The notes under the pieces: generated by a model
What the model was told of the DNA's origin: nothing
The model's database searches: none
The model's input: only the letters and a program-made list of their open reading frames with translations
In this document: positions 1-10,386 of the stretch, piece after piece
Layout of the letters: each line of letters opens with the position of its first letter
Numbering within the stretch: position 1 is the first letter of the stretch
Assembly: GCF_000019525.1 (NCBI RefSeq)
Contig: NC_010506.1
Span: 3,162,001 to 3,226,000 of the forward strand
Length of the DNA: 64,000 bases
Reading direction: 5' to 3'
Source of the DNA: Shewanella woodyi ATCC 51908
GTDB taxonomy: Bacteria; Pseudomonadota; Gammaproteobacteria; Enterobacterales; Shewanellaceae
Made by a program: the position numbers and the translations under genes

Positions 1-387
1 GTGTGTCACCCCAATCACCCACTGTGCTCTGAAACAGTTATTGAAGATGATCTTATCTTGGCTCAACATCTACAGATAGTCATTAAGGACACAGGTCAAT
101 CCATTAGCACTGAAGCAGGCTGGTTAAAAGCGGAGCAAAGATGGACTGTATCAAATTTTCATGAAGCGATAGAGATCCTTGAACAAAATATTGGTTTTTG
201 TTGGGTACCTGAATATCTGGTTTGTAACTTAATCCAAGCGGGTAGACTTAAGAAGTTACGCTTAAAAGGAAACACCCACAAAAAAGCGCTATTGCACTTG
301 GTGATCCCAAATCGCGATCTACAGGGACCAGCAAGTGAACATTTGGAGTCGCTAATTTTAAGAGAACATAAGAAAGATATTGATTAA
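1..387 (+). CDS. LysR-family transcriptional regulator, C-terminal part
   Basis: The reading frame is open from the first base, so the gene begins outside the window and only about 128 C-terminal residues are present. They read as the second half of a LysR substrate-binding domain: a run resembling 'VSNFHEAIEILEQNIGFCWV' followed by 'PEYLV', the usual helix-strand transition before the last subdomain, and a charged C-terminal helix. The DNA-binding helix-turn-helix is not in view, so ligand and targets cannot be judged. Its stop overlaps by four bases the stop of the convergent SprA-like gene. The family call is fairly sure; the true start is unknown. Confidence 0.75.
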   Translation: MCHPNHPLCSETVIEDDLILAQHLQIVIKDTGQSISTEAGWLKAEQRWTVSNFHEAIEILEQNIGFCWVPEYLVCNLIQAGRLKKLRLKGNTHKKALLHLVIPNRDLQGPASEHLESLILREHKKDID

Positions 388-1691
388 ACAGAAAAACTTA
401 AAGAGCTAGCGACACTGGATCTGGGCTCATAGCGCTCTGAAACAGTCTCTGTTAAATAGTGATGGGAGTCCGTCTCCAAAGTCATTGATTGGGCACTGAG
501 CTGACTATTTATCTTATCAACTGAGTCAGACACAGGATTAACCTCATCAAGCTGAGGCTTAGTAATGGCGCCAGTTTCATCCACATCACCAGCCGTTGTA
601 AACTTAGGAGGGTCAAAAATAGGGGTCTGATCAATACTCGATTGTGCACCAAGCAGTGGAGCCATCTCCTCAATAGAGGGCGCGTCGTTAACTCTTTGCT
701 CCGCCAACTCAGCTCTAGCTTGATTTAACTTTCTCATCGCCTCTGCTGCCACTCGAATATCAGCCATAGAGGGATCGGTTGGTGCCATCGCAGCAGCGTA
801 CACTTGCCTCATCTTGTTGATTGTCGCTAAAGGGTTACCTGGCACAGTAGAGATATCAATTGAGACCTCTCCGTCGACAGCATAACGTCTACCATCACTG
901 CCCTGCTCATAACTTAGCTGTGGACTCTGAGCATGTACGCCACCTACAGTTGCATGCGCTTGTTCATGAGAGCGAACCTCCGCATCTCTCTTCGCTAGTT
1001 CAGCTAAGATCTTTTGCTCTAATACTAACGCTTTGGCACTGCTCTCTTCTGAAGCTTTATCTTCCTCTTGTGTTGATTCAAAAGGATTAAAAACTGGTTT
1101 ACTTCCTTCATCAATATGTTCAGGTCTTTCCTGACTAGGTTCGAGTGAAGGCTTGGATGCTGACTCTTGCCCTGAAAATACAGGAGATGCATCTGCACCA
1201 GTTACAGGGCTAAAACTTGTATCAGGTTCAAGTTGGGGCTCCTTAACACCTGTTATCTGGCTAGCGGGTAGTTCACCGCCCTGTTGTAATGCAGAGCTAC
1301 TTATATTTGTACTTGTACTCACCAAACCATTAATAGATAAGGCACCTTGAGTTAAACTAAAGCTGCTAGGGGGTAAAGAGGAACTTACGGGTGGCAATTC
1401 CGCGGTTAAGGTCGACTCAGCTCCTAACTCTGCTCCTATTTGAACACTTAAATCCGCTGCTGTATTGGCATTAAGTGAAGCATTATTAACTTCAACAGTC
1501 GGTGGTGCATGGTTTGAAGATAAAGTGCCTTTTAGGGTTGGCTTAGTCGATAACGAGCTTGGGGATGTAGAGTTTGGCGATACCGTTACAGTCGAAACAG
1601 ATGTCGAGTAGGATATTCCAGACAAGCGCTTTGTGGGCGAAAGGTTATCACTTCCCCCCGACAAAGCAGATGAAACATTAACGCCTAGCAT
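384..1691 (-). CDS. SprA-related putative metalloprotease-like protein
   Basis: The first ~200 residues are low-complexity, rich in Ser, Thr, Pro and Ala, with no obvious signal peptide. A conserved C-terminal region follows: 'RSHEQAHATVGG' around residues 240-251 contains an HExxH-like element (HEQAH, 242-246), then 'YAVDGEVSIDIS' and a helical stretch with 'RKLNQARAEL'. This pattern matches the SprA-related family (database name 'putative metalloprotease CJM1_0395 family'). HExxH could bind zinc, but proteolytic activity in the family is not something I can confirm. It lies five bases downstream of a small gene of similar composition and is probably co-transcribed with it. The family call is good; the function is unknown. 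Confidence 0.75.
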   Translation of the reverse strand: MLGVNVSSALSGGSDNLSPTKRLSGISYSTSVSTVTVSPNSTSPSSLSTKPTLKGTLSSNHAPPTVEVNNASLNANTAADLSVQIGAELGAESTLTAELPPVSSSLPPSSFSLTQGALSINGLVSTSTNISSSALQQGGELPASQITGVKEPQLEPDTSFSPVTGADASPVFSGQESASKPSLEPSQERPEHIDEGSKPVFNPFESTQEEDKASEESSAKALVLEQKILAELAKRDAEVRSHEQAHATVGGVHAQSPQLSYEQGSDGRRYAVDGEVSIDISTVPGNPLATINKMRQVYAAAMAPTDPSMADIRVAAEAMRKLNQARAELAEQRVNDAPSIEEMAPLLGAQSSIDQTPIFDPPKFTTAGDVDETGAITKPQLDEVNPVSDSVDKINSQLSAQSMTLETDSHHYLTETVSERYEPRSSVASSLSFSV

Positions 1692-1696
1692 GGAAA

Positions 1697-1969
1697 CTAG
1701 ACCTCAATATTAATAATTGTACCCAAAGTTTCTGATGAGGTTTCTAGCACTTCAGCAGCGGCTTCACCTTGATTTTGTGCCTCAACGGCTGACACTAACG
1801 CTTCTGTTTTATCTACATTTTCAACGGGTCTAGCTTCTTGCGTCTCTGCACTTTGGGTCGGTTGAGCAGGTGGTGTTGGAGAGGCAACATCAACTGTGGC
1901 TTGTGTTAAACCAGTCTGCGCACTCTGCAACCCGACTTGACCGGATGAAAAACTGGGTGGTATTTGCAT
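1697..1969 (-). CDS. Small hypothetical protein upstream of the SprA-like gene
   Basis: A 90-residue protein of low complexity (Gln, Thr, Ala, Pro, Glu) with no signal peptide or membrane segment. The N-terminal stretch 'GQVGLQSAQTGLTQATVDVA' has the regular Ala/Gln spacing of an amphipathic helix, loosely like the N-terminal helices of flagellar rod or hook proteins, but this resemblance is weak. It ends five bases before the SprA-like gene and shares its composition, so the pair probably forms one transcript. I do not recognise a named family. The tight spacing and protein-like composition argue that it is real. Confidence 0.6.
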   Translation of the reverse strand: MQIPPSFSSGQVGLQSAQTGLTQATVDVASPTPPAQPTQSAETQEARPVENVDKTEALVSAVEAQNQGEAAAEVLETSSETLGTIINIEV

Positions 1970-2027
1970 AGCTTTGGCTCCAAGTCAGCTTCAAATAAAT
2001 ATTAAAATCAGCTCTAACATTAAGCTC

Positions 2028-2045
2028 TGAGGCATTGCAGCCTCA
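2028..2045. other. Small inverted repeat downstream of thiH
   Basis: TGAGGC-ATTGCA-GCCTCA forms a 6-bp stem with a 6-base loop in the gap between thiH and the small hypothetical gene. Both neighbours run on the minus strand. There is no T-run, so it is only a weak candidate for the thi operon terminator. Confidence 0.3.
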
Positions 2046-2123
2046 AGGTTAATTATTGACCACCCCAACTAAAAAGTACAGTGTTAACGCTGTTTTTATG
2101 CCTGTCCATAGCTATAACACTTG

Positions 2124-3233
2124 CTATACCCAAGCTGATTCCCAGTCTTTCCAAACAGGATTAAACCCCCTATCTCTCATTGCCACGCAAACTTCAACAG
2201 GTGTACGCTCATCACTTATCTCAAACTGATCAAGCTGAGTATCAGGCAATAAGTAGCCACCGGGCTGTGTTGAACTGCCTGCGCTTAACTGAGTCACCCC
2301 TAAACCGAACAAATTATTACGTAACTCAGCCGACTCTCTAGTCGATAGACTGATCTCAAGCTGATGATTAAAGAGTCGAAATGCGCAAATTAGTTGTACC
2401 AACCCTCTATCAGTTAGCTCTACTTTAGGTGATATCCCCCCTGTGCAGGGGCGTAATCTCGGTAACGATACACTGTAGCGGCTTCGCCAAAAATGAGACT
2501 CAAGATAAGTTAAATGGTGGCCCAATAACAGTGCATCCAAACGCCAGTCATCTAAACCAAGCAGTACACCTAAACCAATTTTATCGACACCTGCTCTAGC
2601 CACCCTTTCAGGAGTCTCGAGACGATACTCAAAATTTTGTTTATTTCCTCGTGTGTGGTGCTCGGCATAGGTTTGCGGGTTGTAAGTTTCCTGATAGATC
2701 ATCACGGCATCGAGCCCAAGTCCTGCCAACTGGGAATATTCAGCCTCTTTGAGTGGTTGAACCTCCATCGCCACATAACTGAACTGACTTTTAACGCTTG
2801 GCAGAACTGAGCTAAAGTAATCAATGCCAACTTTAGTTTCATGTTCACCTGAAACCAGCAATATTGAGTCATAATCCATCGCTTTTACCACTCGCATCTC
2901 AGCATTTAACTCATCTAGACTCAAGGTCTTACGCTTAATGCGATTGCTCATGCTAAAGCCACAATAATCACACTCATTCGCACACAGGTTAGAGAGGTAT
3001 AGCGGCAAATACATACCAATATTCGCCCCAAAACGTTGGCGAGTGAGACGTGCGGAGGTTTGCGCCATCTGTTCCAGATAAGGCTCTGCAGCTGGAGATA
3101 AAAGCGCCAGTAGGCTCTCTAAGGAACCTTCCGGATGCTGCAACGCCTGCTCAACATCTTTCCCCGTGCATGAGTAAAGTTTTAGAGATAACTTTTCACG
3201 TGATAGCCCTTGTAAATAACTAAGAAAGCTCAT
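2124..3233 (-). CDS. thiH: 2-iminoacetate synthase ThiH
   Basis: Radical SAM enzyme that cleaves tyrosine to dehydroglycine (2-iminoacetate) and p-cresol, supplying the C2-N unit of the thiamine thiazole ring in anaerobic-type pathways. The 369-residue length is normal for ThiH. The radical SAM cluster motif is visible as C84-x3-C88-x2-C91 ('CANECDYCGF'), with 'MYLPLYLSNL' just before it. A later 'RLRPCTGG' region fits the family's C-terminal part. It is the last gene of the thi operon, 36 bases after thiG. Having thiH rather than thiO implies tyrosine as the glycine-imine source. Confidence 0.95.
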   Translation of the reverse strand: MSFLSYLQGLSREKLSLKLYSCTGKDVEQALQHPEGSLESLLALLSPAAEPYLEQMAQTSARLTRQRFGANIGMYLPLYLSNLCANECDYCGFSMSNRIKRKTLSLDELNAEMRVVKAMDYDSILLVSGEHETKVGIDYFSSVLPSVKSQFSYVAMEVQPLKEAEYSQLAGLGLDAVMIYQETYNPQTYAEHHTRGNKQNFEYRLETPERVARAGVDKIGLGVLLGLDDWRLDALLLGHHLTYLESHFWRSRYSVSLPRLRPCTGGISPKVELTDRGLVQLICAFRLFNHQLEISLSTRESAELRNNLFGLGVTQLSAGSSTQPGGYLLPDTQLDQFEISDERTPVEVCVAMRDRGFNPVWKDWESAWV

Positions 3234-3269
3234 TTAAATGCCGTCGTTAATTTAAAGAATACTTGAGGC

Positions 3270-4037
3270 TTACTGATCATTTAAAAACCCCGTTAGTGGA
3301 CTGGTATTGATAGCCTGCTGACTCACCTGCCCCAGCCCTGCAAGGTATGCAGCCCTGCCAGTCTGCACAGCCTGAGCGAAGCATTGCCCCATGGCTATTG
3401 GGTCGGCGCTACTTGCTATCGCTGTATTGACCAACACTGCATCAGCACCTAACTCCATCGCTCTGAGCGCTTGAGACGGTGCACCGATCCCCGCATCAAC
3501 AATCACAGGAACATTCGCCTGCTCGATGATGATCTTAAGAAATGGCTCAGTAGCTAGCCCCTGATTAGAGCCAATAGGGCTCCCCAGAGGCATCACAGCC
3601 GCACACCCAACCTCCTCTAAACGTCGACACAACACAGGGTCGGCATGAATATAGGGCAGAACCACATACCCCTTTTCGCATAACTCCCTCGCCGCCTCTA
3701 ATGTTTCAATAGGATCAGGCATTAAATATTTAGGATCAGGGTGTATCTCTAACTTAATCCAATTGGTATTAAGCACTTCTCGAGCAAGTTCAGCGACAAA
3801 TATCGCCTCTTTTGCGTTTCTTGCGCCGGCAGTATTGGGCAAAAGCTTAACGCCACTATGTAAAAGAGGCGATAAGATATCATCACTGCCAGTTTTAAGA
3901 TCTAGCCTTTTCATCGCCATGGTGACCAGTTCAGACTCAGAACCTCTAATCGCCGCTAACATCGTCTTAGAGGATGAAAACTTTCCCGTGCCTGTAAACA
4001 ATCTTGAATGAAACTCATGTTCCGCTATTTTCAACAT
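3270..4037 (-). CDS. thiG: Thiazole synthase ThiG
   Basis: Condenses 1-deoxy-xylulose 5-phosphate, dehydroglycine and sulfur from ThiS thiocarboxylate into thiazole phosphate. 255 residues, typical of the family. The Schiff-base lysine is probably K95 in '[13 protein letters not shown]'. The phosphate-binding '[11 protein letters not shown]' and '[11 protein letters not shown]' segments of the TIM barrel are intact. It starts one base after the end of thiS, so translation is probably coupled, which fits its physical partnership with ThiS and ThiH. Confidence 0.97.
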
Positions 4038-4038
4038 A

Positions 4039-4248
4039 TTAGCCTCCTGCTACTACAGAGAAGATCTCTATTTTATCGCCTTCTTTACAGCATCTCTCCT
4101 GCCAAGCTGCTCTCGGAACGAGCACTGAGTTACACACCAGAGCCACAGATTTAATCTTTACCCCTTGACCATCAACGAGCGCCTTAAAACTTTGGCTACT
4201 TGAGATTGTTAAGGGCTCATCGTTTATATAGATATTCACGCTTTCCAT
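4039..4248 (-). CDS. thiS: Sulfur carrier protein ThiS
   Basis: Ubiquitin-like sulfur carrier; ThiF adenylates its C-terminal Gly-Gly, which is then converted to a thiocarboxylate. The protein ends in 'FSVVAGG', as required. I chose the internal ATG at 4248 (69 residues, '[10 protein letters not shown]') because it overlaps the thiF stop as TGATG and gives the normal ThiS length; an upstream in-frame ATG at 4266 would add six residues lying inside thiF. It sits between thiF and thiG in the operon. Confidence 0.93.
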
Positions 4249-5042
4249 CAGTTTTCCTCTAAGCAACGAGCGTTATACTGCCGCGTCTGAATATGGTTTC
4301 GACACACGGGACAAGCAGGGTCTTGACTAAGCTGTGCTTCATACCAAGAAAACTTGAGCCCATCAAATCTAAGCAGCTTCCCAAATGGCTTGCCCACTCC
4401 CAGCAGAATATTCATCGCCATAAGGCTCTGCATAGAAGCTAGCGTCCCTACCATAGGACCCAGTACTCCTGCTGTGCTGCAGTTTTGAGTGACTTGTGTG
4501 TCATGGGGAAACAGGCAGTGATAACAACCCGCCTCAGACGCTCTTTGCATATCAACCGCAAAGAGAAAACCACTGAAATGGCTTACGGATGCCGTGACCA
4601 ATGGCGTATGAGTCTCAATGCAGGCTTGGTTTACAGTGTGCCGCGTTGGCAAGTTATCACTGCAATCGAGCACTAGGTTGACCCCTTCTATGTATCTGTT
4701 GATATTCTTAGTTGATAACCGCTGCGTGATGCTTTGAACCTCACATGTCGGCTTCCTTTGCATCAACTTCAAACTCGCGCATTTAGATTTATACTCACCG
4801 ATATCATCATCATCAAAGAGAAGTTGTCTTGGCAAGTTGGAAACTTCAACCCGATCATCGTCAGCTAAAATAAGCTTTCCCACACCACAAGCTGCTAAAT
4901 ACTGAGCCGCAAGCTGACCTAAACCACCAACACCAACCAGTAACACCTTGGCACTTTTAAGAGCAAGCTGACCATGCTCACCCACTTCAGGTAACAAGAC
5001 CTGTCTCGAGTAGCGCATAAAATCACTGTCACACAGTGGCAT
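4248..5042 (-). CDS. thiF: ThiS adenylyltransferase ThiF
   Basis: E1-like enzyme that adenylates the C terminus of ThiS. The nucleotide-binding loop 'LLVGVGGLGQLAA' is followed by 'LADDDRVEVSNLPRQ', the classic ThiF/MoeB signature. Zinc-binding cysteine pairs are seen at 'CYHC' and near the C terminus at 'CPVC'. I prefer the start at 5042 ('MPLCDSDF') because GGGAGG lies at good spacing upstream; the longer frame to 5081 would overlap thiDE further. The chosen start still overlaps the end of thiDE by 14 bases. The last base of its stop is shared with the thiS ATG. Confidence 0.94.
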   Translation of the reverse strand: MPLCDSDFMRYSRQVLLPEVGEHGQLALKSAKVLLVGVGGLGQLAAQYLAACGVGKLILADDDRVEVSNLPRQLLFDDDDIGEYKSKCASLKLMQRKPTCEVQSITQRLSTKNINRYIEGVNLVLDCSDNLPTRHTVNQACIETHTPLVTASVSHFSGFLFAVDMQRASEAGCYHCLFPHDTQVTQNCSTAGVLGPMVGTLASMQSLMAMNILLGVGKPFGKLLRFDGLKFSWYEAQLSQDPACPVCRNHIQTRQYNARCLEEN

Positions 5043-6636
5043 TACACACCTCCCACTTTTGAGCAAGCATCCTAAATGCACCAGCTGGATCTCCAGCTTG
5101 AGTGATCGCCCTCACCACAGCAATGTCATGAACTCTCGTGTGCTTTACCGCTTCAAGTTTCGACTCATCAATGCCACCTATGGCGACCAAAGGGTAATGA
5201 GAGCCTAGCAGCTCAACATATCGACTGAGTTTATTAAGACCCTGAGGTTTAGATGGCATCACCTTTGTAGTAGTCGGAAATATATGTCCTAGAGCGATAT
5301 ATGATGGAGCAATCTGATGAGCAAGTAGCAGTTCAAAATAACTATGACTCGACACACCTAACGCGATACCCGCACTCGCTATCTTGGTCAAATCTGCCGT
5401 GTAAAGATCTTCCTGCCCAAGGTGTACTCCATAAGCCCCATGCTTAAGTGCAAGTTGCCAATGATCGTTGATAAACAGCTTGGCTTTATAATCTCGACCT
5501 AACTGAATCGCCGAGCAGATCTGCTGTTCAATATCATCAGCCAATCCCTCTTTTATCCTGAGCTGAATGGTTTTAGCCCCCGTTTCAAGTAAGGAGTGTA
5601 ATAACCTCAAATCAGCAACAACAGGGTAAAGACCCAAGCGCTCAACAATTGGCTTAAATTTGATTCTATCTGGCAGCGATGGGCCGGAGTCCAATGCAGA
5701 GATACTTGGGTAGAGTGTCAGATCTGATGGCCAAGAAGTACGAGCGAGCGTTCCAGCCCCACTTCCTGGTTGAAAACTCGCTGCGATCCCAGCTGTAACA
5801 TAGGCTTTTGCTACCACGATCGCATCATGAAGCACATAACCTTGTCCCATCACACTGGCAATAGCTGAGCTTAAAGTGCAACCACTGCCATGGGTATTGT
5901 CACTGTTTATACGTGGACCAGATAGCAGAAAGGTTCTTCCTTGATGAAAAATAGAGCTTCCTTTCGCCTCTCTACAGACAAAAATATCTTGAGCACAATC
6001 CCTAAGCCAAGTAGGTCCGAGATCGCCTCCTTTTGCTAATACATGGCAGTTAAGTTGCTCTGATAATTGCTCAGCCGCCAATACACAATCAGCTTGATCG
6101 ACTAAAAATGACTCTGCTTCACTCATTGCAGGATCAGGCTTAGCCTTTATCTCCACCAGCGCGGCTAGCTCGGTAATATTGGGCGTAATTAAGGTGAGTA
6201 AATTTTTAAATGGCGAAAAATCTAAACTTGAATTTAGATTATCGCCACAGGTAGCAAACATCACAGGGTCGAGGATCACACTAACCTCAACACCTGCTTG
6301 CTTACAGTACTCGGCTAACGTTTCCCTTAGCCAGCTCGCTAACATCAAAACCTGACTTTGATTTGCCAACAGCCCAATTTTTATCGCAACAGGTGGCAGA
6401 TCATGTAGCAAGGTATCAAGCTGTGACTGAAACATTTGAGGGGAAACAGCCTCAACCAAATTAACGGCCACAGAAGATTGCGCAGTAACACAGGAGATGA
6501 CACTACAAGAATGACATCCTAGATCGTTCATGGTTAATAAATCAGCTTGTATGCCTGCCCCGCCACCACTATCGGAGCCTGCAATCGTCCACACTACAGG
6601 CCTATTAACTGAAGAACTCAGTGTTGAGTTTGCCAT
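5029..6636 (-). CDS. thiDE: Bifunctional HMP-P kinase / thiamine-phosphate synthase ThiDE
   Basis: A fusion of two thiamine enzymes in 535 residues. Residues about 10-290 are ThiD, phosphorylating HMP and HMP-P: 'TIAGSDSGGGAGIQAD' at the N terminus and 'GSGCTLSSAIAS' near the anion hole are diagnostic. Residues about 320-530 are ThiE, joining HMP-PP to thiazole phosphate: 'QLRIKE', 'FINDHWQLAL', 'GVHLGQEDL' and 'ALGHIFPTTTK' are visible. Such fusions are known in Shewanella and other bacteria. It starts three bases after thiC and overlaps thiF, placing it firmly inside the operon. Confidence 0.96.
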   Translation of the reverse strand: MANSTLSSSVNRPVVWTIAGSDSGGGAGIQADLLTMNDLGCHSCSVISCVTAQSSVAVNLVEAVSPQMFQSQLDTLLHDLPPVAIKIGLLANQSQVLMLASWLRETLAEYCKQAGVEVSVILDPVMFATCGDNLNSSLDFSPFKNLLTLITPNITELAALVEIKAKPDPAMSEAESFLVDQADCVLAAEQLSEQLNCHVLAKGGDLGPTWLRDCAQDIFVCREAKGSSIFHQGRTFLLSGPRINSDNTHGSGCTLSSAIASVMGQGYVLHDAIVVAKAYVTAGIAASFQPGSGAGTLARTSWPSDLTLYPSISALDSGPSLPDRIKFKPIVERLGLYPVVADLRLLHSLLETGAKTIQLRIKEGLADDIEQQICSAIQLGRDYKAKLFINDHWQLALKHGAYGVHLGQEDLYTADLTKIASAGIALGVSSHSYFELLLAHQIAPSYIALGHIFPTTTKVMPSKPQGLNKLSRYVELLGSHYPLVAIGGIDESKLEAVKHTRVHDIAVVRAITQAGDPAGAFRMLAQKWEVCNATV

Positions 6637-6639
6637 CGA

Positions 6640-8610
<1,971 letters not shown>

Positions 8611-8698
8611 TTAAAAAAAGAAATGAAGTTGCTTGCCAGGAGATGTTGAATAGCAGGTACATCAACAAAAAATGAAGATGCATCAGATAAAATAATAG

Positions 8699-8735
8699 AT
8701 CGAATGATGATTTAATGGCTCATATCACATTCGAA
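8699..8735 (-). promoter_or_regulatory. Hairpin between TPP aptamer and thiC (possible expression platform)
   Basis: Read on the minus strand, CGAATG...CATTCG (7 bp including the flanking pair, with further GAT/ATC pairing inside) closes a hairpin immediately 3' of the aptamer, followed by an imperfect T-rich stretch (ATCTATTATTTTAT). This could act as the terminator half of a riboswitch switch, but the T-run is weak. Control at translation initiation is not excluded. Confidence 0.35.
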
Positions 8736-8753
8736 TTAATTGTTTTTATCATG

Positions 8754-8835
8754 CTTGTTTCCTTCGCGGGTATTAACCCGATCAGGTTCAACGGATCCCG
8801 AATTAACGGTCTCAGCCTTTAGGCACTCCGACAAG
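8754..8835 (-). promoter_or_regulatory. TPP (THI-box) riboswitch
   Basis: On the minus strand the conserved THI-box elements appear in order: CTTGTCGGAGTGCC, then GGCTGAGA, then the core GAACCTGATCGGGTTAATAC, then CGCGAAGGAAACAAG. Terminal CTTGT and ACAAG pair to close P1, which sets the limits given. The position in front of thiC and the exact core sequence make the call secure. Binding of TPP should lower expression of the whole thi operon. Confidence 0.95.
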
Positions 8836-9014
8836 ATGCCAAAGAGTATAAACGTAAAACTGTTAGCTAAACAAGCCAATAAAACCAAACAAAATGATTC
8901 ATCGGTGAAAACTTTTAATCAAAACTAACCTATTGATAAAAATTAATTAAAATATATAAATTCAGAATTGAATTTAACTCTATACATTTAGAGTGAAAAT
9001 ATTTCATAAAAAGA

Positions 9015-10076
9015 TTAGCGTTTTATTCCCATCTTTTCTGCCTGCTTGGCAATCGCTTTTTGCAGATCTGACACCAATGACTTCCCATCACATCGAAATG
9101 GATAACCTAAATTCTCTGCATGGGGGTTAAGTGGGTTTGGAGTTTTAACTATCCGGTAACAGGTAGAACCTTGTTTGACGATTCGATTGGGATCCAACTC
9201 ACTGTCTAAGGTTTTTGTCTCTTCCCAAATATTATGCTCAGGAAGTGACAAGATGATCATATCGCCATCCATCTCACTTAACGAACGTTTTCTGGTGTAT
9301 CTATCTGACTGCGATATCACAAGCTCATCAAGCGCTTGCTCTCTCTGGCGCTGAAAATAGCTGCGGGTTGATTGACTTAAACTTCCCGCGGGTTTCGCAC
9401 TTACCATGTCGTTACTATTATCAGTCTCTTTACCTGCGACAACATCTAGTTGCTTATTCTGTTGTGCTTTAACGCTAACCTCCTCCTGATCTTTGCTGAT
9501 TTGAGGGAGGTCACTCTCTTTGACTAGAGATTTATCTAGTGGATCAGGGCTAACATTTTCGTTCTCTTTCACGGTATCTTTAATAGTCTCCACAACCTCT
9601 TTTATCACTTTAGGTTCAATTTTAGGCTCATAATAGATATAGGCGTTCAGTTTAGGCGCTTGATGCTCGGGAAGCTTTAACGTCTGTGGTTGCCAAACAT
9701 GATGCAACATACCAATCAACACAAAATGGCCAATAAAAACGAGGAGTAATACAAGAGTTAGTTGTCTATAGTGGGGCATAAATTGAGAGGCCTGTAGCTG
9801 ACCAATCTCTGTATCCCTAACACTTATACCACTAGTACTAAAGCTAGTAGCTGAAGATTGCTCCTCTTCAGAACTTGCCCCCACTAGTCTGTCATCGATT
9901 AAGTGAAACAACTCATCCTCAGTTGAACCTTGACGTTTAGCTGTAAAAGGCAACAGATGAGTCTCATCTACAGAGTTCAAATCACTCTTAATTGAGTTCT
10001 TCGTTAAGTTCTTGATGATGTCATCTTGGGGAGTTTGGTCGTTTACCAAGTGTTTATTGTGTTGATTACTTTCCAT
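9015..10076 (-). CDS. Hypothetical protein with one transmembrane segment
   Basis: 353 residues that I cannot assign to a named family. The first ~100 residues are hydrophilic and acidic, presumably cytoplasmic. Residues about 105-127 form one hydrophobic helix, followed by a Lys/Glu/Pro-rich spacer (about 145-215) resembling the periplasm-spanning linker of TonB-like proteins. A globular C-terminal part (about 235-353) has two cysteines, in 'GSTCYRIVKT' and 'YPFRCDGK', that could form a disulfide. This topology suggests an inner-membrane anchored periplasmic protein. It does not end in a TonB-type domain that I recognise. Its start overlaps a short upstream reading frame by 11 bases. Confidence 0.7.
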   Translation of the reverse strand: MESNQHNKHLVNDQTPQDDIIKNLTKNSIKSDLNSVDETHLLPFTAKRQGSTEDELFHLIDDRLVGASSEEEQSSATSFSTSGISVRDTEIGQLQASQFMPHYRQLTLVLLLVFIGHFVLIGMLHHVWQPQTLKLPEHQAPKLNAYIYYEPKIEPKVIKEVVETIKDTVKENENVSPDPLDKSLVKESDLPQISKDQEEVSVKAQQNKQLDVVAGKETDNSNDMVSAKPAGSLSQSTRSYFQRQREQALDELVISQSDRYTRKRSLSEMDGDMIILSLPEHNIWEETKTLDSELDPNRIVKQGSTCYRIVKTPNPLNPHAENLGYPFRCDGKSLVSDLQKAIAKQAEKMGIKR

Positions 10077-10281
10077 CTCTTGTTATATCAATTCCATTTA
10101 TATCAAGGCGATTTATATCGAGCTTATTGACACCTATCTCAACCCGATAAACAGTGAACATATCTCTATACCAATTGCTATTAAGATAAAGATATGGATA
10201 TAAAGTTCCTTCAACCTTGAATTGAATAATTTTCCTTTGCTTAGTCAACTCACATAAAAAGGATAAAGGTGAAAACTTCAT
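10066..10281 (-). CDS. Short hypothetical reading frame upstream of the TM protein
   Basis: A 71-residue frame starting at ATG 10281. The first ~50 residues look protein-like ('VEGTLYPYLYLNSNWYRD'), but the tail 'KLDINRLDINGIDI' comes from a short degenerate DNA repeat rich in GATAT/ATAA. Its stop overlaps the next gene's start by 11 bases, which fits translational coupling. No family is recognised. It could be a real small gene or chance. Confidence 0.35.
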   Translation of the reverse strand: MKFSPLSFLCELTKQRKIIQFKVEGTLYPYLYLNSNWYRDMFTVYRVEIGVNKLDINRLDINGIDITRDGK

Positions 10282-10386
10282 TCATATAAATAAAAATAAG
10301 CTTACACGTGTACGCTCAATGCTAGTGTTAGCTAGTTATTGCTGTTAGACTCGTTAAAAAGGTCTAACCAGAAGTTGATTTACTCT

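Noticed and set aside
8740..8928. 62-residue plus-strand frame over the riboswitch
   Set aside because: It lies antisense to the TPP aptamer and has no family or ribosome site.
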